Origin: Aquibacillus koreensis
GTDB lineage: Bacteria; Bacillota; Bacilli; Bacillales; Amphibacillaceae
Direction: 5' to 3'
DNA length: 64,000 nucleotides
Assembly: GCF_025154055.1 (NCBI RefSeq)
Contig: NZ_JAOALK010000056.1
Location: 124,001 to 188,000, forward strand
The notes beneath the pieces were generated by a model. That model was not told the origin of the DNA, searched no databases, and worked only from the letters and a program-made list of their open reading frames with translations. Shown here in pieces: positions 17,612-25,882 of this stretch. Position 1 is the stretch's first letter, and each line of letters begins with the position of its first letter. Both the position numbers and the translations under genes were made by a program.

Positions 17612-18571
17612 TTAAACCCTCAATTTGTATCGAGGGGTACTATTCTTTTTTAATATTAAATATTGCTCTATTTCATGTAATAGTCGAAATAAATTAGCAC
17701 GTGTCTCAAATTCTTGCCTTGTTTTCGGCAAGTCGTCTTCCTCAAATGCTTGTTTTAACGATCGGACAGTTTTAAGATGAATAATCGCAGTGTTTCCTGG
17801 ATGAATTGCATCTGCTAATTCCTCAAACAGATTTGCCATTTTGTAGGACTGCTCATATAAGCCTGACATTTGACTCACCAATGGTAGCATTCGTTTAAGC
17901 AAATCAAATTGCTTTTTTCTCATGATAAAGTAATCATAAAAAGGGTGCCGATCTCGCAATAAATGATTCTCCAAATCACGTACCACCGTTCTTTCCGCTT
18001 TATCTAACAGGTTCTCGGTTTCTGTTATTTCTTTACCTGTCCAGGTTTGTTTGCCTTCGCGCAAGTAAATAGCAATTTCTCTAAGTATGATGCTGAAGTT
18101 TTTTTCTACTTGTTCTTGCATTTGTTTTAGGTTCGTTTCAAGACTAGGCATATATAGATTTAGTAGTAATGCAATTCCAATCCCAATCGTAATGATTAAT
18201 AACTCATTTATGAATAAATGCAGTGTCACCTGCTCTGCAGTGTAGAAATGAAGCAAAATAACGGAACTCGTGACAATGCCTGGTGATAAATGAAGCTTTA
18301 CGGTAGTTGGGATAAATAATAAAAGTAATATACCAATCGATAACGGTTGATAACCTATGAGTTCAAAGATAATTGTAGAGAATAACATCGCTAATAAACA
18401 AGCGCCAAACCGATGCCATGAACTCTGAAACGAACGCTTTCGTGTGGGTTGAATGCATAACAGTGTTATGATTCCCGCTGAAACAGAATGATCTAACTGT
18501 AATAATTCAGCTAACCAAATTGCCAGTGGTGTTCCAATAGCCGTTTTTATCGTTCTGTAACCAATTCTCAC
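17612..18571 (-). CDS. yqjA: Aromatic acid exporter family membrane protein (YqjA)
   Basis: A 319-residue protein with an N-terminal membrane half (about six helices, residues 10-145, containing TAIGTPLAIWLAELL and LLCIQPTRKRSF) and a soluble helical C-terminal half (about 150-310, EQVEKNFSIILREIA, FYDYFIMRKKQFDLLKRM). This is the layout of the ArAE_1 family and its C-terminal domain, to which B. subtilis YqjA belongs. Substrate is unknown; the family name comes from distant homology to AaeB/FUSC. The start GTG/ATG region shows AGGAGTAGTCATAAGTG upstream, so a GTG start is likely. Confidence 0.82.
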   Translation of the reverse strand: MRIGYRTIKTAIGTPLAIWLAELLQLDHSVSAGIITLLCIQPTRKRSFQSSWHRFGACLLAMLFSTIIFELIGYQPLSIGILLLLFIPTTVKLHLSPGIVTSSVILLHFYTAEQVTLHLFINELLIITIGIGIALLLNLYMPSLETNLKQMQEQVEKNFSIILREIAIYLREGKQTWTGKEITETENLLDKAERTVVRDLENHLLRDRHPFYDYFIMRKKQFDLLKRMLPLVSQMSGLYEQSYKMANLFEELADAIHPGNTAIIHLKTVRSLKQAFEEDDLPKTRQEFETRANLFRLLHEIEQYLILKKNSTPRYKLRV

Positions 18572-18604
18572 TTATGACTACTCCTTATCACGCGAAAATT
18601 TTAT

Positions 18605-18642
18605 ATAAAAAAATCCCTTGCTACATAGTGAAAACAAGGGAT
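18605..18642 (-). terminator. Terminator of brxB
   Basis: ATCCCTTG (18643-18633 on minus) pairs with CAAGGGAT (18620-18613), followed by TTTTTTTATA on the minus strand, nine bases after the brxB stop. Confidence 0.88.
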
Positions 18643-18650
18643 CATTTCTT

Positions 18651-19082
18651 TTAAACTTCTGCACAATGTTCATTAAATATATTTTGCAATCGATTTACTA
18701 CATCCACTGGTCCAAATCCTTCAATATCATGGCGTTCTACCATTGTCACGATTTTTCCATCTTTTAATAATGCGAAAGAAGGAGAAGATGGTGGATAACC
18801 TTCGAAATACCCTCTCGCTCTCTCTGTCGCTTCTCTGTCTTGTCCAGCAAAGACGGTGACTAAATGATCTGGTCTTTTATCAAAATGAATTGCATTGGCA
18901 GCTGCAGGACGAGCTACTCCTCCTGCACATCCACATGTTGAATTAATCATTACAAGTGTTGTTCCTTTTTCAGCGAATGCTTGATCCACTTCTTCAGGTG
19001 TCGTCAATTCTTTATAACCAGCCTCTTGAATATCTTTACGTGCACTATTTACTACGTCATTCATAAAAAGATTAAAATCCAT
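18651..19082 (-). CDS. brxB: Bacilliredoxin BrxB (YqiW)
   Basis: Removes bacillithiol from S-bacillithiolated proteins. The thioredoxin-like fold of 143 residues carries the diagnostic CGC active site in [14 protein letters not shown] (about residue 50), followed by [17 protein letters not shown] and [18 protein letters not shown] at 8 bases upstream favours the ATG at 19082; a GTG three codons earlier overlaps the ribosome site. Monocistronic, with its own terminator. Confidence 0.93.
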   Translation of the reverse strand: MDFNLFMNDVVNSARKDIQEAGYKELTTPEEVDQAFAEKGTTLVMINSTCGCAGGVARPAAANAIHFDKRPDHLVTVFAGQDREATERARGYFEGYPPSSPSFALLKDGKIVTMVERHDIEGFGPVDVVNRLQNIFNEHCAEV

Positions 19083-19189
19083 TCTAATCACTCCTATTTT
19101 AAGTATCCATGCGCTTGATTTCCTTCTAAACCCATAGTACCAATTTTATCAAGTACTTTCAATTTTGAACAATGATTGCGATTTATTTT

Positions 19190-19438
19190 TTATATTTCCC
19201 GGGCAACCGCAAAAATCGCGCGACCAGTATGTTTATCGACACGTTTTGCGCTACCTTCTTTTTTATGTAATGTAAAAAAGCAGTTGTTGTTCCAACTGCT
19301 TTTAAAGTCCACCACAATTTGATTTTGATTTCTTTTTATTTGGTTATTTCTTTCTCCACCATCTGATAATTCTTCTGAAAAAGCGTGTTGTTTTTTCTTA
19401 TTAGACTTTTTTCTGTGTTCACGCTTCATTTGAATCAT
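19190..19438 (-). CDS. Small basic protein, unknown
   Basis: Up to 82 residues. The N-terminal half is very basic and polar (KREHRKKSNKKKQHAF, then RNNQIKRNQNQ); the C-terminal half (VVDFKSSWNNNCFFTLHKKE) could form strands. No family recognised. GGAGG precedes two possible ATGs (19438 and 19429). It overlaps the end of the next small gene by 20 bases, suggesting coupling. Possibly spore-associated, given polarity and setting, but that is a guess. Confidence 0.5.
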   Translation of the reverse strand: MIQMKREHRKKSNKKKQHAFSEELSDGGERNNQIKRNQNQIVVDFKSSWNNNCFFTLHKKEGSAKRVDKHTGRAIFAVAREI

Positions 19439-19601
19439 TTTCCTCCATATTTGTTGTAAAATACTTATTTTCTCCTAGTGAAAATGAAACATTTCGCAGA
19501 TTAAATTCCTCTTGTCCAGGATAAGTAATCTGATGTTCAATACGGAGCACATCACCGTTAGACGCCTTTTTCTTATTTAAAAAATAGGAATCCTTATTCA
19601 T
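19419..19601 (-). CDS. Small polar protein, unknown
   Basis: A 60-residue hydrophilic protein (MNKDSYFLNKKKASNGDVLR, later YPGQEEFNLRNVSFSLGE) without membrane segment or cysteine. AATCGGAGGG lies about 8 bases before the ATG, a strong ribosome site. It follows the 45-codon gene by 15 bases and overlaps the 82-codon gene, so the three form a mini-operon. No family recognised. Confidence 0.55.
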   Translation of the reverse strand: MNKDSYFLNKKKASNGDVLRIEHQITYPGQEEFNLRNVSFSLGENKYFTTNMEENDSNEA

Positions 19602-19616
19602 TAGCTAACCCTCCGA

Positions 19617-19754
19617 TTATCCTTTAGAACCTGGGCCATCCTTAGGTCTATTATGATTACTACGATTAAAAAGAATGTCAGTATCTGGTATGCTTTCTTT
19701 TGGAGTTTTATTATTCGTTAGTGCTGCGTGTTTCTGTCCTTTTCTTTTACGCAC
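19617..19754 (-). CDS. Small Lys/Asn-rich protein, possibly spore-related
   Basis: Forty-five residues from GTG 19754 (MRKRKGQKHAALTNN, ending NRPKDGPGSKG). An in-frame ATG lies at 19763 but overlaps AAAGGAG, so GTG with about 9-base spacing is preferred. The composition, rich in Lys, Asn, Pro and Gly with no hydrophobic core, recalls minor small acid-soluble spore proteins, but I cannot assign a family. First gene of the three-gene minus-strand set. Confidence 0.5.
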   Translation of the reverse strand: MRKRKGQKHAALTNNKTPKESIPDTDILFNRSNHNRPKDGPGSKG

Positions 19755-19886
19755 GTATTCCATCTCCTTTCTTGTTTATAGTTTGTGAAGAAAAATCTTC
19801 TATAGACAAGGTAAAAAATGTTACGTTAACTTACTCATATTTAAAAAATAACAGTAAAGAATAGGAAAAACAGGAGGGGTCAAGTC

Positions 19887-20063
19887 ATGAATGTTAAAAA
19901 GAAAAATAATGAATTAACGCATACTATAGATGAATTGAATCAGGTAATGGATGAGGAGATTAATTTAAAAGAATCAGAAGCGAATCACAGTCTAACGGAA
20001 TTCGAGAAAGAAATTGTCGAACATAACGTGGAGGGCAAAACTTGGAATACGAGCGATCAATAA
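19887..20063 (+). CDS. Small acidic helical protein, unknown
   Basis: A 58-residue protein (MNVKKKNNELTHTIDELNQV, ending EGKTWNTSDQ), predicted mostly helical and acidic. An excellent AGGAGGGG stands 8 bases before the ATG, which is the main reason to call it. It is divergent from the three tiny minus-strand genes and shares their promoter region. Its stop codon lies inside a 13-base-pair hairpin. No family recognised. Confidence 0.6.
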   Translation: MNVKKKNNELTHTIDELNQVMDEEINLKESEANHSLTEFEKEIVEHNVEGKTWNTSDQ

Positions 20064-20086
20064 AGCTTGAAATGCTTTATTGATCG
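20054..20086. repeat. Hairpin overlapping a stop codon
   Basis: A perfect 13-base stem (arm CGATCAATAAAGC) with a 7-base loop covers the last codons and stop of the 58-codon gene. There is no T-run on either side, so it may stabilise the message rather than terminate it. Confidence 0.6.
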
Positions 20087-20126
20087 TTACTGCCTTAAAT
20101 GAACTACTTTATATCTAAAATAACGC

Positions 20127-20981
20127 CTACTTCATGTTTGTATTCACTTTTTTTATTATAATTTTCCAATCCACACCAGATTCTATTCGATATTTATTTG
20201 CAAATGATTCCTGATTTAACGCTACACCCAGATTATCTAGCGAATTAACATACACAAGCGGATGGCCAACGTTACTATCTGCGAATGATCGCCCATATAG
20301 CATCGTACCCTCGTAAACGACTTTGTTCTCTCTTTTGATTACGATGGATAGCATATCACCATAACGAATATCCATCCCCTCAAGATCTTTGCGACTCAGG
20401 TTAGTCCAAAGGTTTCCGAATCGAATATCCAAGATATCAACCATACCGATTAATGTATCGTCCTGCACACCGGCTTGTATAATAGGTAACATTTTTATAG
20501 AACTAATAGGCAAGTTTGGTCCTACTTGTTTAAATTCTATAACACCAGCCACAAGTCTAGCGCCAGTGTATGCGTATATATCCCGTCCGTGGAACGTATG
20601 CGAAGCACCTGAATGAGGTAATCGATTTACTTCTTCATCAATTTCACGTATCTCTTTTATCCCAATTTCTTTCGCAATATGTGTTAATGTTCCATTATTT
20701 GGCGTTACAATATATTGATCAGATAACGTCTTAACAACAACACTCTCCCGATCCGTACCTACACCCGGGTCCACAACAGATACAAATACTGTTTCTTTAG
20801 GCCAATAATTGACTGTCTGAATTAGTCGATAGGACGCCTCCCACACATTAAAAACAGGTATATCATGTGTTAAATCAAATATTGAAATTGTGTTTTCAAC
20901 GGAGTAAGCAACACCTTTCATTGCATTCACAGCACCATCACTCACTCCAAAGTCTGATTGCAAAACTAATGCGTTAGTCAT
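20127..20981 (-). CDS. SAM hydrolase (adenosine-forming), DUF62 family
   Basis: Members split S-adenosylmethionine to adenosine and methionine using an activated water; they are relatives of fluorinases. The 284-residue protein shows LQSDFGVSDGAV at the N-terminus, DLTHDIP, VSVVDPGVGTDRES, TPNNGTLTHI and FHGRDIYAYTGARL, the Asp-Arg-His set of this family. The C-terminal domain starts near residue 165. GGGAG precedes ATG 20981 at about 8 bases; the 31 codons open upstream are not used. It stands between small genes and the kinase operon with no shared transcript evident. Confidence 0.85.
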   Translation of the reverse strand: MTNALVLQSDFGVSDGAVNAMKGVAYSVENTISIFDLTHDIPVFNVWEASYRLIQTVNYWPKETVFVSVVDPGVGTDRESVVVKTLSDQYIVTPNNGTLTHIAKEIGIKEIREIDEEVNRLPHSGASHTFHGRDIYAYTGARLVAGVIEFKQVGPNLPISSIKMLPIIQAGVQDDTLIGMVDILDIRFGNLWTNLSRKDLEGMDIRYGDMLSIVIKRENKVVYEGTMLYGRSFADSNVGHPLVYVNSLDNLGVALNQESFANKYRIESGVDWKIIIKKVNTNMK

Positions 20982-21151
20982 CCATAAACTCCCTTCTTCA
21001 TGAACTTCTCTTACTTTCAAAACGTTTTCCTCTGTAAGTAATAATTGTATGCAAGACCACCAACATTCATCCATTAATATATTTATTTCACAGAATATTA
21101 TTAGTATTATTTCGATTGGATAAACTTAAATCCCTGCATTGCCTTTTACTC

Positions 21152-21190
21152 ATAAAAAAGTTCATACCCTTAATAAATAGGATATGAACT
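21152..21190 (-). terminator. Terminator of the BMP-kinase operon
   Basis: AGTTCATATCC and GGGTATGAACT pair around TATTTATTAA and are followed by TTTTTTATG on the minus strand, about 20 bases after the kinase stop. Confidence 0.9.
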
Positions 21191-21209
21191 AAGGGGTAAC
21201 TATTACCTA

Positions 21210-22997
21210 TTACTCCAATGGAAGCTCGATTAAAAATTCTGTACCTTCGCTCGATGTTGTTACCAACTCAATTGAACCGTTATGGGCTTCCATAATTCTT
21301 TGCACAATATTAAGACCTAAACCTGTCCCATTATTCTTGGAGCTTGAGAATGGCTCAAACATTTTAGCTTGGATATAATCTGGTATACCTTTACCGTTAT
21401 CTTTTATATATAATTGGTATCGATCACCTTTGATGATAGAAGTAACCGAAATTTCACCTTCATCTTTTATCGCATCAACACTGTTACGTAATAAGTTAAG
21501 CAACACCTGTTTCATCTGCTTGGCGTCCGCTAAAACGGAAGCTGAGTCAACCTTCACTTCAAATCTAATTCGTGATGAATTATTTATCAAAGGTAAAATT
21601 TCATCTATAACCCTGCTTACTTCTACACTACTTATATCAGGAGGACTTGGCTTTGCCATCAACAGCATTTCTTCCACAATAGCGTTCAATCGTTCAATTT
21701 CCTTCATCAGTAATGGGATATGAAACTTGTTTCTATCTTCATCTAGTAACGATTTATTCATTAATGAAATAAACCCATAAATAACAGATAAAGGATTACG
21801 AATTTCGTGAGCTGAAACAGCTGCCATTTCTCCAACTAATGCTAATTTCTCCGATTGATGCATTCGCTTTGTTATTATTTCCAATTCTGTTATATCTATA
21901 AAATAGAAAATTTGTCCGATTTTCACATTTTCAAGGTTATTCATTTTCGTTTGAGAAACCATGAAGTGATAAACCGTTCCATTCCTAACATAATCAATTT
22001 TTTTATTATGACAAATCACACCGTCTTTTAGTATATTCCAAAATTCTTTATTTTCTTTTTCAGTTCCAACCTGATCTAAATCAAAGTCTGGAGTATTAAG
22101 TTGAAGTAAGTTTCTAGCTGAACTATTTACGTAGTACTCATTATTGGCTTCAAATGTTATAATTCCGACCGGTAAAGAATTAAGAATTTGTTCTGTTTTT
22201 AGTTTATCGGTCCATATTTTATTAAAGGACTCTTCTAAACTCACTGACATCGTATTAATAGATTTAGTTAAATGTTGTAGTTCTATTTGCTTGGTTTGTT
22301 TCAAAGTTAACCCATAGTGACCATTTGCTATTGTATTTACCTTATTAACCATCTGATCAAGTGGTTTCGTTAAACTCGAACTGATTCGATATGAAGTGAC
22401 TATCGATAAAATAATTGCACCTATTAATAAAATGAAAAGGTACCATAAAGATTGTTCAATGATTTGAGGAAATCTATTCGTATTTTCTTCTAAAAGAACG
22501 TATTCGAATTGTTTACTATCAATTATATCTTCTCTTAAAGATTGAAGTTTTGGAATATATTCTTCATCAATAACTTTTTTAGTTGTTGCAATGTTATCAA
22601 ATTTCAGCATGCCTTGAACCTTACCTAATATAGTAAAGTCTAATAGGTTAATATCTCTTTCGAACCTTTCTACCGATTCAGGAACTTCTCCATACTTTTC
22701 TACCATTTCTTTATTACTCTCTAATTCATTCTTTTCGTAAACTTCCATAAATCCATTCTGAAAATCATTTCGCATGTAACTAGTTACCATGTATTCTTTT
22801 ATATCTAATTCTTTTTCCCAATAGGTTAACCACACGATTTCAGGAATGTTGTCATCTTTTATTTCCGATGTTACATCACTCACTTTTCCTATGGAGTGAA
22901 CGAGAATTAGTGCAAAAATACTAAATAATACCGTAATGAATAGGAGAATTGTTAAGATCTTGTTGCGAAACGATAACTTTTGTAATGTGTACTTCAT
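21210..22997 (-). CDS. Orphan sensor histidine kinase (HAMP, PAS, HisKA, HATPase)
   Basis: A 595-residue membrane kinase: first helix about 13-33, an extracytoplasmic region of about 150 residues, second helix about 185-205, HAMP (SSLTKPLDQMVNKVNTIANG), a PAS domain (ILNSLPVGIITFEANNEYYV), the phosphoacceptor box SAHEIRNPLSVIYGFISLMN and an ATPase with NLLRNSVDAI (N), DNGKGIP (G1) and GTGLGLNIVQRI (G2). The H-box is of the kind found in sporulation kinases that feed Spo0F/Spo0A. No response regulator gene is adjacent. It follows the BMP-like gene by 18 bases, so the pair likely works as ligand binder and kinase. Phosphorelay input is inferred. Confidence 0.85.
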   Translation of the reverse strand: MKYTLQKLSFRNKILTILLFITVLFSIFALILVHSIGKVSDVTSEIKDDNIPEIVWLTYWEKELDIKEYMVTSYMRNDFQNGFMEVYEKNELESNKEMVEKYGEVPESVERFERDINLLDFTILGKVQGMLKFDNIATTKKVIDEEYIPKLQSLREDIIDSKQFEYVLLEENTNRFPQIIEQSLWYLFILLIGAIILSIVTSYRISSSLTKPLDQMVNKVNTIANGHYGLTLKQTKQIELQHLTKSINTMSVSLEESFNKIWTDKLKTEQILNSLPVGIITFEANNEYYVNSSARNLLQLNTPDFDLDQVGTEKENKEFWNILKDGVICHNKKIDYVRNGTVYHFMVSQTKMNNLENVKIGQIFYFIDITELEIITKRMHQSEKLALVGEMAAVSAHEIRNPLSVIYGFISLMNKSLLDEDRNKFHIPLLMKEIERLNAIVEEMLLMAKPSPPDISSVEVSRVIDEILPLINNSSRIRFEVKVDSASVLADAKQMKQVLLNLLRNSVDAIKDEGEISVTSIIKGDRYQLYIKDNGKGIPDYIQAKMFEPFSSSKNNGTGLGLNIVQRIMEAHNGSIELVTTSSEGTEFLIELPLE

Positions 22998-23015
22998 AAC
23001 AAGTTCTCCTTTAAT

Positions 23016-24011
23016 CTAAAATGATAATCTTTCTCTATTCACACGATCAATCTCTGATTCTATATAAATTAATTCGTCTTCGGTAAACATCGGTCCATAT
23101 GGAGCCAATTTGTATACACCATCTTCTTCATGTAACATGACTTTTCCAGAAGGGATCCCAGACGTACTATAGTAATCTTGCAGGATTGCTATATAAGCCT
23201 GTGGTACATCATTTAAAACACTGGTAAGAACGATATTTTCTGCCATATAAGATTGATCTTCTAAATAACCTATAACGTAAACATCTCTTTCTTTTGCATA
23301 ATTGATAACAGCTTGGTTATAAGCATTACCTTTAGAATAGATAACATCTACACCATCATCAATCATATCTTTCAGAATCTGCGTAGCCTTGATACCATCA
23401 TCTCTACTTCCAACATATTCATAGTAGAATTCAATTTTCGAATTATAATATAGTAATCCTTTTTCAAACCCTTGATTTTTACTTCTAGCTTCATCTACAT
23501 CAATTAACCCTACCTTATTCGAGTTTGTCTTTAAAGCAGCCATGATACCAGCAATATATTCGATTTCATTCTGATCAAATGTATAGACTGATTGATTATC
23601 ATGAACAGCATCACCATGAATTGTTACAAACTGGGTATCTGCATAGTTTGGTGAAAATTTTGTAAAGAGAGGGGAAAACTCACGACCATGTCCAATAATC
23701 ACATCTGGTTCGTTTTTTAAGACTTTCTCTAAGGCCTGTTCCATTTTTTCATCCGTGTCGAGGTCGCTCGTAAATTGAACATTAATAGGAAATTGTTCTT
23801 CCATCATTATTTTACCTTTGTACGCTAAACCGCCCCAACTTTGGTCGTTTACCACATCTGATGTTAAAACGACAACTTTATCTTTTTCTTGAGCACCTAT
23901 ATTAAATGTATTCATTATCTCTTGTGATTTTAAAGCGATCAACACAATCAAAAATGAAACAACAATCGTTGCAAATAGTAAGATTGTTCTCAGTTGTTTA
24001 GATTGCTGCAT
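23016..24011 (-). CDS. Membrane-anchored BMP-family binding protein
   Basis: A 331-residue periplasmic-binding-protein fold of the basic membrane protein (BMP/PnrA, Med) family, whose ABC-transporter members bind nucleosides. Seen: N-terminal hydrophobic anchor (about 9-27) without a lipobox Cys, VVVLTSDVVNDQSWGGLAYK, PDVIIGHGREFSPLF, NSNKVGLIDVDEARSKNQGF, GVDVIYSKGNAYNQAVI. Because no permease or ATPase gene is present and a histidine kinase follows, it is more likely a sensor subunit than a transporter subunit. The related B. subtilis Med affects competence and sporulation. A Spo0A-box-like sequence lies upstream. Confidence 0.8.
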   Translation of the reverse strand: MQQSKQLRTILLFATIVVSFLIVLIALKSQEIMNTFNIGAQEKDKVVVLTSDVVNDQSWGGLAYKGKIMMEEQFPINVQFTSDLDTDEKMEQALEKVLKNEPDVIIGHGREFSPLFTKFSPNYADTQFVTIHGDAVHDNQSVYTFDQNEIEYIAGIMAALKTNSNKVGLIDVDEARSKNQGFEKGLLYYNSKIEFYYEYVGSRDDGIKATQILKDMIDDGVDVIYSKGNAYNQAVINYAKERDVYVIGYLEDQSYMAENIVLTSVLNDVPQAYIAILQDYYSTSGIPSGKVMLHEEDGVYKLAPYGPMFTEDELIYIESEIDRVNRERLSF

Positions 24012-24045
24012 TCTAATTCTCCTTTACAATAAATTTCCTTCTACG

Positions 24046-24106
24046 ATTATACCTAAAAATCTATTAAAATTATATAAAAAACATCAAAATTCTACTATTT
24101 TCGACA
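24046..24106 (-). promoter_or_regulatory. Candidate promoter with 0A box for the BMP-kinase operon
   Basis: On the minus strand TATAAT (24051-24046) lies 35-41 bases before the BMP start, with no good -35 at 17 bases. A heptamer TGTCGAA, the Spo0A box core, lies at 24106-24100, near -64. Weak -35 plus an upstream 0A box is compatible with Spo0A~P activation. By my estimate, about eight such heptamers are expected by chance in the whole window, so this needs experimental support. Confidence 0.4.
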
Positions 24107-24215
24107 TTGTATCGCAATACGAAGGATTCATATTGCATTAATATGTAAAAGATTAGATTGTAGCAATACGCAAAATTTTGAAATGATTACTATCTTTGTT
24201 AAACTTCCATCCATG

Positions 24216-24259
24216 CAAAAAAAAAAGCAAAACAGCACAGTATTAGGGCTTTTTGCTTT
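24216..24259 (-). terminator. Terminator after the 97-codon gene
   Basis: AAAGCAAAA and TTTTGCTTT pair across about 18 bases and run into a long T tract on the minus strand, 12 bases after the stop of the unknown gene. Confidence 0.8.
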
Positions 24260-24271
24260 GTGAAAAATGAC

Positions 24272-24565
24272 TTATAGTTCAAAGTCCCACTCCTCTTTAA
24301 GATTCAGGTATAAAGATAGTAGCAGGTCTTCCTCTTGTCTAGTATTCAATTGTTGAACATTTATATCCAACTTAGAAAGTAAAAGAGATGCAACTTGATT
24401 TGTTAGTTTGTTTCGCTCCATCCCTGAAACATGTAAAAAACGGTGCACATATGTATATATCAGCTTCCAATCTTTATGATCAAATAATCGTAGAGCATTT
24501 TCATTTATATCTATATCTTCTGTTGAAATCCTACTATTTTCAATCTCCTTGTTAAAGCAGTACAT
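24272..24565 (-). CDS. Small cytosolic protein, unknown
   Basis: Ninety-seven residues, soluble, predicted mostly helical (DWKLIYTYVHRFLHVS, LTNQVASLLLSKLDI, EEDLLLSLYLNLKEEWDFEL). No family recognised. The ribosome site before the ATG at 24565 is weak (GTGG), and the intergenic hairpin repeat copy 3 begins only 30 bases upstream. The repeat may have replaced the original promoter or an N-terminal part. A good terminator follows, which supports a real transcript. Confidence 0.55.
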   Translation of the reverse strand: MYCFNKEIENSRISTEDIDINENALRLFDHKDWKLIYTYVHRFLHVSGMERNKLTNQVASLLLSKLDINVQQLNTRQEEDLLLSLYLNLKEEWDFEL

Positions 24566-24594
24566 TTGCCACTTTTTGCTCTTCTTACATGAAC

Positions 24595-24698
24595 GACAAT
24601 GGTTCCTGCGACGAGATCTCTCCTAGTCTTTTTTGTTTGGAAAGGAATCAATTGCACTTGTGGAGCGGATAGGATAGTTAATGCGTAGTATGTATCAA
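24595..24698 (+). repeat. Intergenic hairpin repeat, copy 3 (partial)
   Basis: Read on the plus strand, GGAAAGGAATCAATTGCACTT, GTGGAGCGGATAGGATAGTTAA and TGCGTAGTATGTAT match the tail of copy 1 (read on the minus strand) with a few changes, and the last segment matches the tails of copies 2 and 4. The GC-rich hairpin core is missing, so this is a deletion derivative. Confidence 0.7.
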
Positions 24699-24710
24699 CT
24701 GTGAGGATAA

Positions 24711-24738
24711 CAAAAAAGCCTTTATTAAAAAGGCTTTA
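24711..24738 (-). terminator. Terminator of the RluA-type synthase gene
   Basis: AAAGCCTTT and AAAGGCTTT arms around TAATA or TATTA overlap the stop codon, followed by TTTTTTGTT on the minus strand. Confidence 0.85.
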
Positions 24739-25624
24739 GAAATGCTTTGGGTACTTTTGATTCAAATTGTAATGTCTTTCCAGTTGTTGGGTGTTCAAAT
24801 GATAATACTTTGGCATGAAGTCCAAGTCTACCGATATCATTTTCCTTTGCTCCGTATTTCTTATCACCTACAATTGGATGACCGATTGATTCCATGTGTA
24901 CACGAATCTGATTCTTTCGACCAGTCTCTAATTGGACTTCAAGTAGTGTTCGACTTTTATTGGATTGCAGCACTTTATAACGTGTTACAGCTTGTTGTCC
25001 CCCATTTGGTTTATTACTTGAAAGCATCTTTAGTGTTTTACTTTGTTTCAACCAAGAGTTAATCGTTCCCTCCTGCTTTGTGATTGCTCCTTCCACTAAA
25101 GCTATATAAATACGGTCTTTCACTTTTTCTTTCCATGCATTTTGCAATAATTGTTTTACTTTTTCATTCTTGGCAAACATCATGACCCCTGAAGTATCAC
25201 GGTCAAGACGATGGACAATAAATATTCTATTTTTCGGCTGTTTTTGACGAACATAATCCATCAGTTGTCTGTATGCTGTCATTTCTTTTTCTTTATCAGT
25301 TGCAACGGTCAGTAACCCTGCTTGCTTGTCAATAACAATTACATCTTGATCCTCATAGAGAATGGTGAGTCCTGTAAAATCTGTTATTTTGGCAGCCTTA
25401 TTTTTTTGAATGGAAACGGTAAATCCGGGTAAAAGTTTGTAATTGTGGGCTGTGATGGTTTTATCTTCAACTGAAACTTGTCCTCTCGTTAACATAGACT
25501 TCACTTTATTTCGGCTTTTACTCGAAAGTACCTCTAGTAAGAAGGGGAGTAGTTCTGACTCGTTTTGCACGCTATATTCCAGTGTATTTGTTGGTTGCTT
25601 TGTATTGGTGAACTTTTTTTTCAT
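24725..25624 (-). CDS. RluA family pseudouridine synthase
   Basis: Isomerises uridine to pseudouridine in rRNA or tRNA. The 299-residue protein has an N-terminal S4-like RNA-binding domain (LPFLLEVLSSKSRNKVKSML, VEDKTITAHNYKLLPGFTV), then the catalytic domain with DVIVIDKQAGLLTV, motif II HRLDRDTSGVMMFAK (catalytic Asp, about residue 135), and the closing TGRKNQIRVHMESIGHPIVG. AGGAGA lies 7 bases before ATG 25624; the eight upstream codons are excluded. It is 27 bases after the small HTH gene. Exact target site cannot be told from sequence alone. Confidence 0.9.
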   Translation of the reverse strand: MKKKFTNTKQPTNTLEYSVQNESELLPFLLEVLSSKSRNKVKSMLTRGQVSVEDKTITAHNYKLLPGFTVSIQKNKAAKITDFTGLTILYEDQDVIVIDKQAGLLTVATDKEKEMTAYRQLMDYVRQKQPKNRIFIVHRLDRDTSGVMMFAKNEKVKQLLQNAWKEKVKDRIYIALVEGAITKQEGTINSWLKQSKTLKMLSSNKPNGGQQAVTRYKVLQSNKSRTLLEVQLETGRKNQIRVHMESIGHPIVGDKKYGAKENDIGRLGLHAKVLSFEHPTTGKTLQFESKVPKAFLKPF

Positions 25625-25651
25625 GTTCAGTCTCCTATCTATGTTCAATGT

Positions 25652-25882
25652 TCAATCTTCATCCTTTACATCTATATCTTCAGGAATTGGTTCATTTAAA
25701 ATTTGTTGAATTAACTCTCGATATTTCTCCACTTGCTCTTTATGTGTATTGAACTGTTCTTTGTTTATAAGATATTGTTCTCCATCAAACAATGCCCGTA
25801 TTCGTTTAGTCAAAATTAACTTTTGTATGTACTGTTCATCCATATCTAGATATTCAGCTGTTTCTTTTACGGTTAGATACAT
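25652..25882 (-). CDS. Excisionase-family helix-turn-helix protein
   Basis: A 76-residue MerR/Xis-type winged-helix domain: MYLTVKETAEYLDMDEQYIQ is the recognition helix-turn-helix, followed by the wing RALFDGEQYLINKEQF and an acidic tail PEDIDVKDED. Such proteins act as DNA architecture factors; here there is no integrase nearby and it precedes a pseudouridine synthase, so it is probably a chromosomal regulator rather than a phage remnant. Confidence 0.75.
   Translation of the reverse strand: MYLTVKETAEYLDMDEQYIQKLILTKRIRALFDGEQYLINKEQFNTHKEQVEKYRELIQQILNEPIPEDIDVKDED

Noticed and set aside
24046-24051. Strong sigma-A promoter for the BMP gene
   Set aside because: TATAAT is present but no acceptable -35 at 16-18 bases, so I list it only as a candidate needing activation.
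25652-25882. Prophage remnant suggested by the excisionase-like protein
   Set aside because: No integrase, attachment sites or phage genes nearby; xerD at the window start is the chromosomal recombinase.
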